The notes under the pieces: generated by a model | What the model was told of the DNA's origin: nothing | Seen by the model: the letters and a program-made list of their open reading frames with translations, nothing else | Databases searched by the model: none | In this document: piece by piece, positions 5,276 through 6,698 of the stretch | Numbering within the stretch: position 1 is the stretch's first letter | Layout of the letters: each line of letters starts with the position of its first letter | Origin: Planctomycetaceae bacterium | GTDB lineage: Bacteria; Planctomycetota; MHYJ01; SBBU01 | NCBI GenBank assembly: GCA_005239585.1 | Contig: SBBU01000338.1 | Coordinates: 1-6,698, forward strand | Reading direction: 5' to 3' | DNA length: 6,698 nucleotides | Program-made: the position numbers and the translations under genes

Positions 5276-6568
5276 TTGAGTCTCAAGATTGTCGATCTAG
5301 ATGTCATAGACTTGCGTTTTCCCACGTCAAGGACTCTATCAGGTTCGGATGCCATGCATCCTGATGGAGATTATTCCGCAACATACATAATACTCAAAAC
5401 TGATGGTGAATTAGAAGGAGATGGCCTGACCTTTACCATAGGACGGGGCAACGAGCTCTGTGTCTCTGCGGTCCATGCGTTAAAGCCGCTAGTTGTTGGT
5501 AATACCCTTGAATCAATTACTTCGAACATGAGCAGATTCTGGCGCCGGTTGACCAGCGATTCTCAGCTTCGCTGGCTTGGGCCAGAGAAAGGAGTGATTC
5601 ATCTTGCAACTGCCGCAGTTGTAAACTCTGTTTGGGACCTCTACGCGAAATCAGAACGCAAACCACTCTGGAAGCTGCTGGCCGATATGACCCCGGAGCA
5701 GATCGTTGCATGCATCGACTTTCGTTACATAACTGATGCCCTAACGCCCCAAGACGCACTTGAGATATTAAAGCATAATGAGCCTACCCGCAAGACGCGT
5801 GAGGCAGAGTTACGTCAGAATGGCTATCCCGGATACAACACCTCTGTAGGGTGGCTGGGATACTCTGACGATCAAGTGACTCGGTTGTGCCGGGCAGCAA
5901 TAGCAGAGGGTTGGTCTCATTTTAAAGTCAAAGTCGGCGCCAGCATAGAAGAGGACATTCGACGTGTATCACTAGTGCGCCGCATAATCGGGCAGGAGAA
6001 AAAAATGATGCTCGATGCAAACCAGCGCTGGGGAATAGATGAAGCAATTATAAATATGAAACAGCTTGCAGAATTCAATCCGTGGTGGATCGAAGAACCC
6101 ACAAGCCCTGACGACATCCTCGGCCATGCTGCTATAGCAAAGGCGATCAGTCCAATCAAAGTAGCCTCAGGAGAACACTGCGCCAACCGCATCATGTTCA
6201 AACAGTTTATGCAGGCCGGCGCAATTCAGATCTGCCAAGTTGATGCATGCCGCCTTGGCGGAGTCAACGAGGTCCTTGCAGTACTGCTAATGGCAGCAAA
6301 GTTCGGTCTCCCTGTATGCCCCCACGCCGGCGGCGTGGGCCTGTGTGAATACGTGCAACACCTTTCAATCTTTGATTATATTTGTGTCTCGGGATCTATG
6401 GAAGACCGTGTAATCGAATACGTGGATCACCTGCACGAGCATTTCCTTGACCCTGTCGTGATTCGCAATGGGCACTATCTAGTCCCCACACAACCCGGTT
6501 ACAGCATCACGATCAAACCTGACTCGCTGGAGGCCTATAGTTTTCCAGACGGATCAGTCTGGAAATAG
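5276..6568 (+). CDS. fucD: L-fuconate dehydratase (enolase superfamily, ENOSF1/FucD type)
   Basis: 430 residues from TTG 5276. It removes water from L-fuconate to give 2-keto-3-deoxy-L-fuconate (EC 4.2.1.68) in L-fucose catabolism; cytoplasmic, Mg2+-dependent. N-terminal capping domain: RFPTSR at 14-19, SDAMHPDGDYSA at 24-35, LTFTIGRGNE at 51-60, WLGPEKGVIHLATAAVVNSVWD at 100-121. Barrel residues visible: K217-V-K219 on the second strand, metal ligands D247, E273 and E300, the D323/H350 dyad, and E381. From memory each is one less than the Xanthomonas FucD number (K220, D248, E274, E301, D324, H351, E382), so the active site looks intact and the N-terminus is matched almost residue for residue. 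The frame is open back past ATG 5153 and TTG 5126, but neither has a ribosome site at workable spacing. The residues so added are outside the family length and the promoter at 5238-5266 lies within them. No clear ribosome site precedes TTG 5276 either, so the exact start is less sure than the function. Confidence 0.93.
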   Translation: MSLKIVDLDVIDLRFPTSRTLSGSDAMHPDGDYSATYIILKTDGELEGDGLTFTIGRGNELCVSAVHALKPLVVGNTLESITSNMSRFWRRLTSDSQLRWLGPEKGVIHLATAAVVNSVWDLYAKSERKPLWKLLADMTPEQIVACIDFRYITDALTPQDALEILKHNEPTRKTREAELRQNGYPGYNTSVGWLGYSDDQVTRLCRAAIAEGWSHFKVKVGASIEEDIRRVSLVRRIIGQEKKMMLDANQRWGIDEAIINMKQLAEFNPWWIEEPTSPDDILGHAAIAKAISPIKVASGEHCANRIMFKQFMQAGAIQICQVDACRLGGVNEVLAVLLMAAKFGLPVCPHAGGVGLCEYVQHLSIFDYICVSGSMEDRVIEYVDHLHEHFLDPVVIRNGHYLVPTQPGYSITIKPDSLEAYSFPDGSVWK

Positions 6569-6668
6569 ACCATCCTGAAGGGCCATGCTCTAACAACAAC
6601 TCACGTGTCAGCAGTTTTTAAGCGGAGATAGAGTGGTCTAAGATTAAAAATATGCAGGAGAAAGTTTT

Positions 6669-6696
6669 GTAGCGCCATCTCTAAGCTGCCTTTTTT
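6669..6696 (+). terminator. Weak intrinsic terminator-like hairpin downstream of fucD
   Basis: GTAGC (6669-6673) can pair with GCTGC (6685-6689) with one G-U pair and an 11-nt loop; after one C comes T6 (6691-6696). An alternative longer stem, TAGAGTGG 6629-6636 with CCATCTCTA 6675-6683 (one bulge), competes with it. The rest of 6569-6668 shows no gene. The stem is short, so this is a tentative call. Confidence 0.3.
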
Positions 6697-6698
6697 AT

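Noticed and set aside
5917..6201. 94-codon minus-strand frame inside the fuconate dehydratase
   Set aside because: It is antisense to the catalytic barrel, whose active-site residues are all explained in the plus frame.
6621..6683. tRNA-like look (GAGTGGTC as in a D-arm)
   Set aside because: There is no TTCGA-type T-loop, no acceptor stem pairing and no anticodon arm at correct spacing.
1..6698. CRISPR array, integrase, toxin-antitoxin or defence genes
   Set aside because: I found no regularly spaced repeats and no recognisable genes of these kinds on either strand.

Overview
The window looks like a chromosomal stretch from a Gram-negative, moderate-GC, probably uncultured bacterium. The evidence is an inner-membrane-anchored PpiD/SurA-like periplasmic protein, an exported SH3 protein and sigma70-type promoters. 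The gene set (large PpiD-like protein without an obvious parvulin core, SH3b protein with a C-terminal beta domain, ENOSF1-type L-fuconate dehydratase) reminds me of Planctomycetota or neighbouring phyla. That placement is a weak inference from memory, with no marker gene to support it.

Layout. (1) Bases 1-908, plus strand: the C-terminal part of a flotillin-family membrane scaffold protein, cut at the window start. (2) Bases 909-1128: a visibly GC-richer, hairpin-rich non-coding block between converging genes, possibly a dispersed repeat. (3) Bases 1129-5120, minus strand: three genes read in the order scpB, PpiD/SurA-like chaperone, SH3-domain protein. They probably form one operon. The first gap is 22 nt. 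The second is 127 nt, but 104 nt of it can be explained by a MITE-like insertion (100-bp element with 11-bp terminal inverted repeats plus one copy of a TTTA target duplication). Removing that restores a 23-nt gap. (4) Bases 5121-5275: a divergent control region with a consensus TTGACA/TATAAT promoter toward scpB, a hairpin in the scpB leader, and a TTTACA-17-TATAAT promoter toward the plus-strand gene. (5) Bases 5276-6568, plus strand: L-fuconate dehydratase (enolase superfamily) with every catalytic residue present. The promoter position and family length both argue that translation starts near the TTG at 5276, not at the upstream ATG 5153 or TTG 5126. (6) Bases 6569-6698: non-coding, with a weak terminator-like hairpin and T6 tract at the window edge.

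How the genes relate: scpB serves chromosome condensation with SMC and ScpA; scpA is not in the window. The next two genes encode envelope proteins, a membrane-anchored chaperone-like protein and an exported SH3 protein. The fuconate dehydratase is transcribed separately and has no other fucose-catabolic gene beside it here. I found no clear new multi-gene system. The most interesting items are the MITE-like insertion at the stop codon of the chaperone gene, the internal 71-residue-period duplication in that chaperone, and the divergent promoter region that redefines the fuconate dehydratase start.
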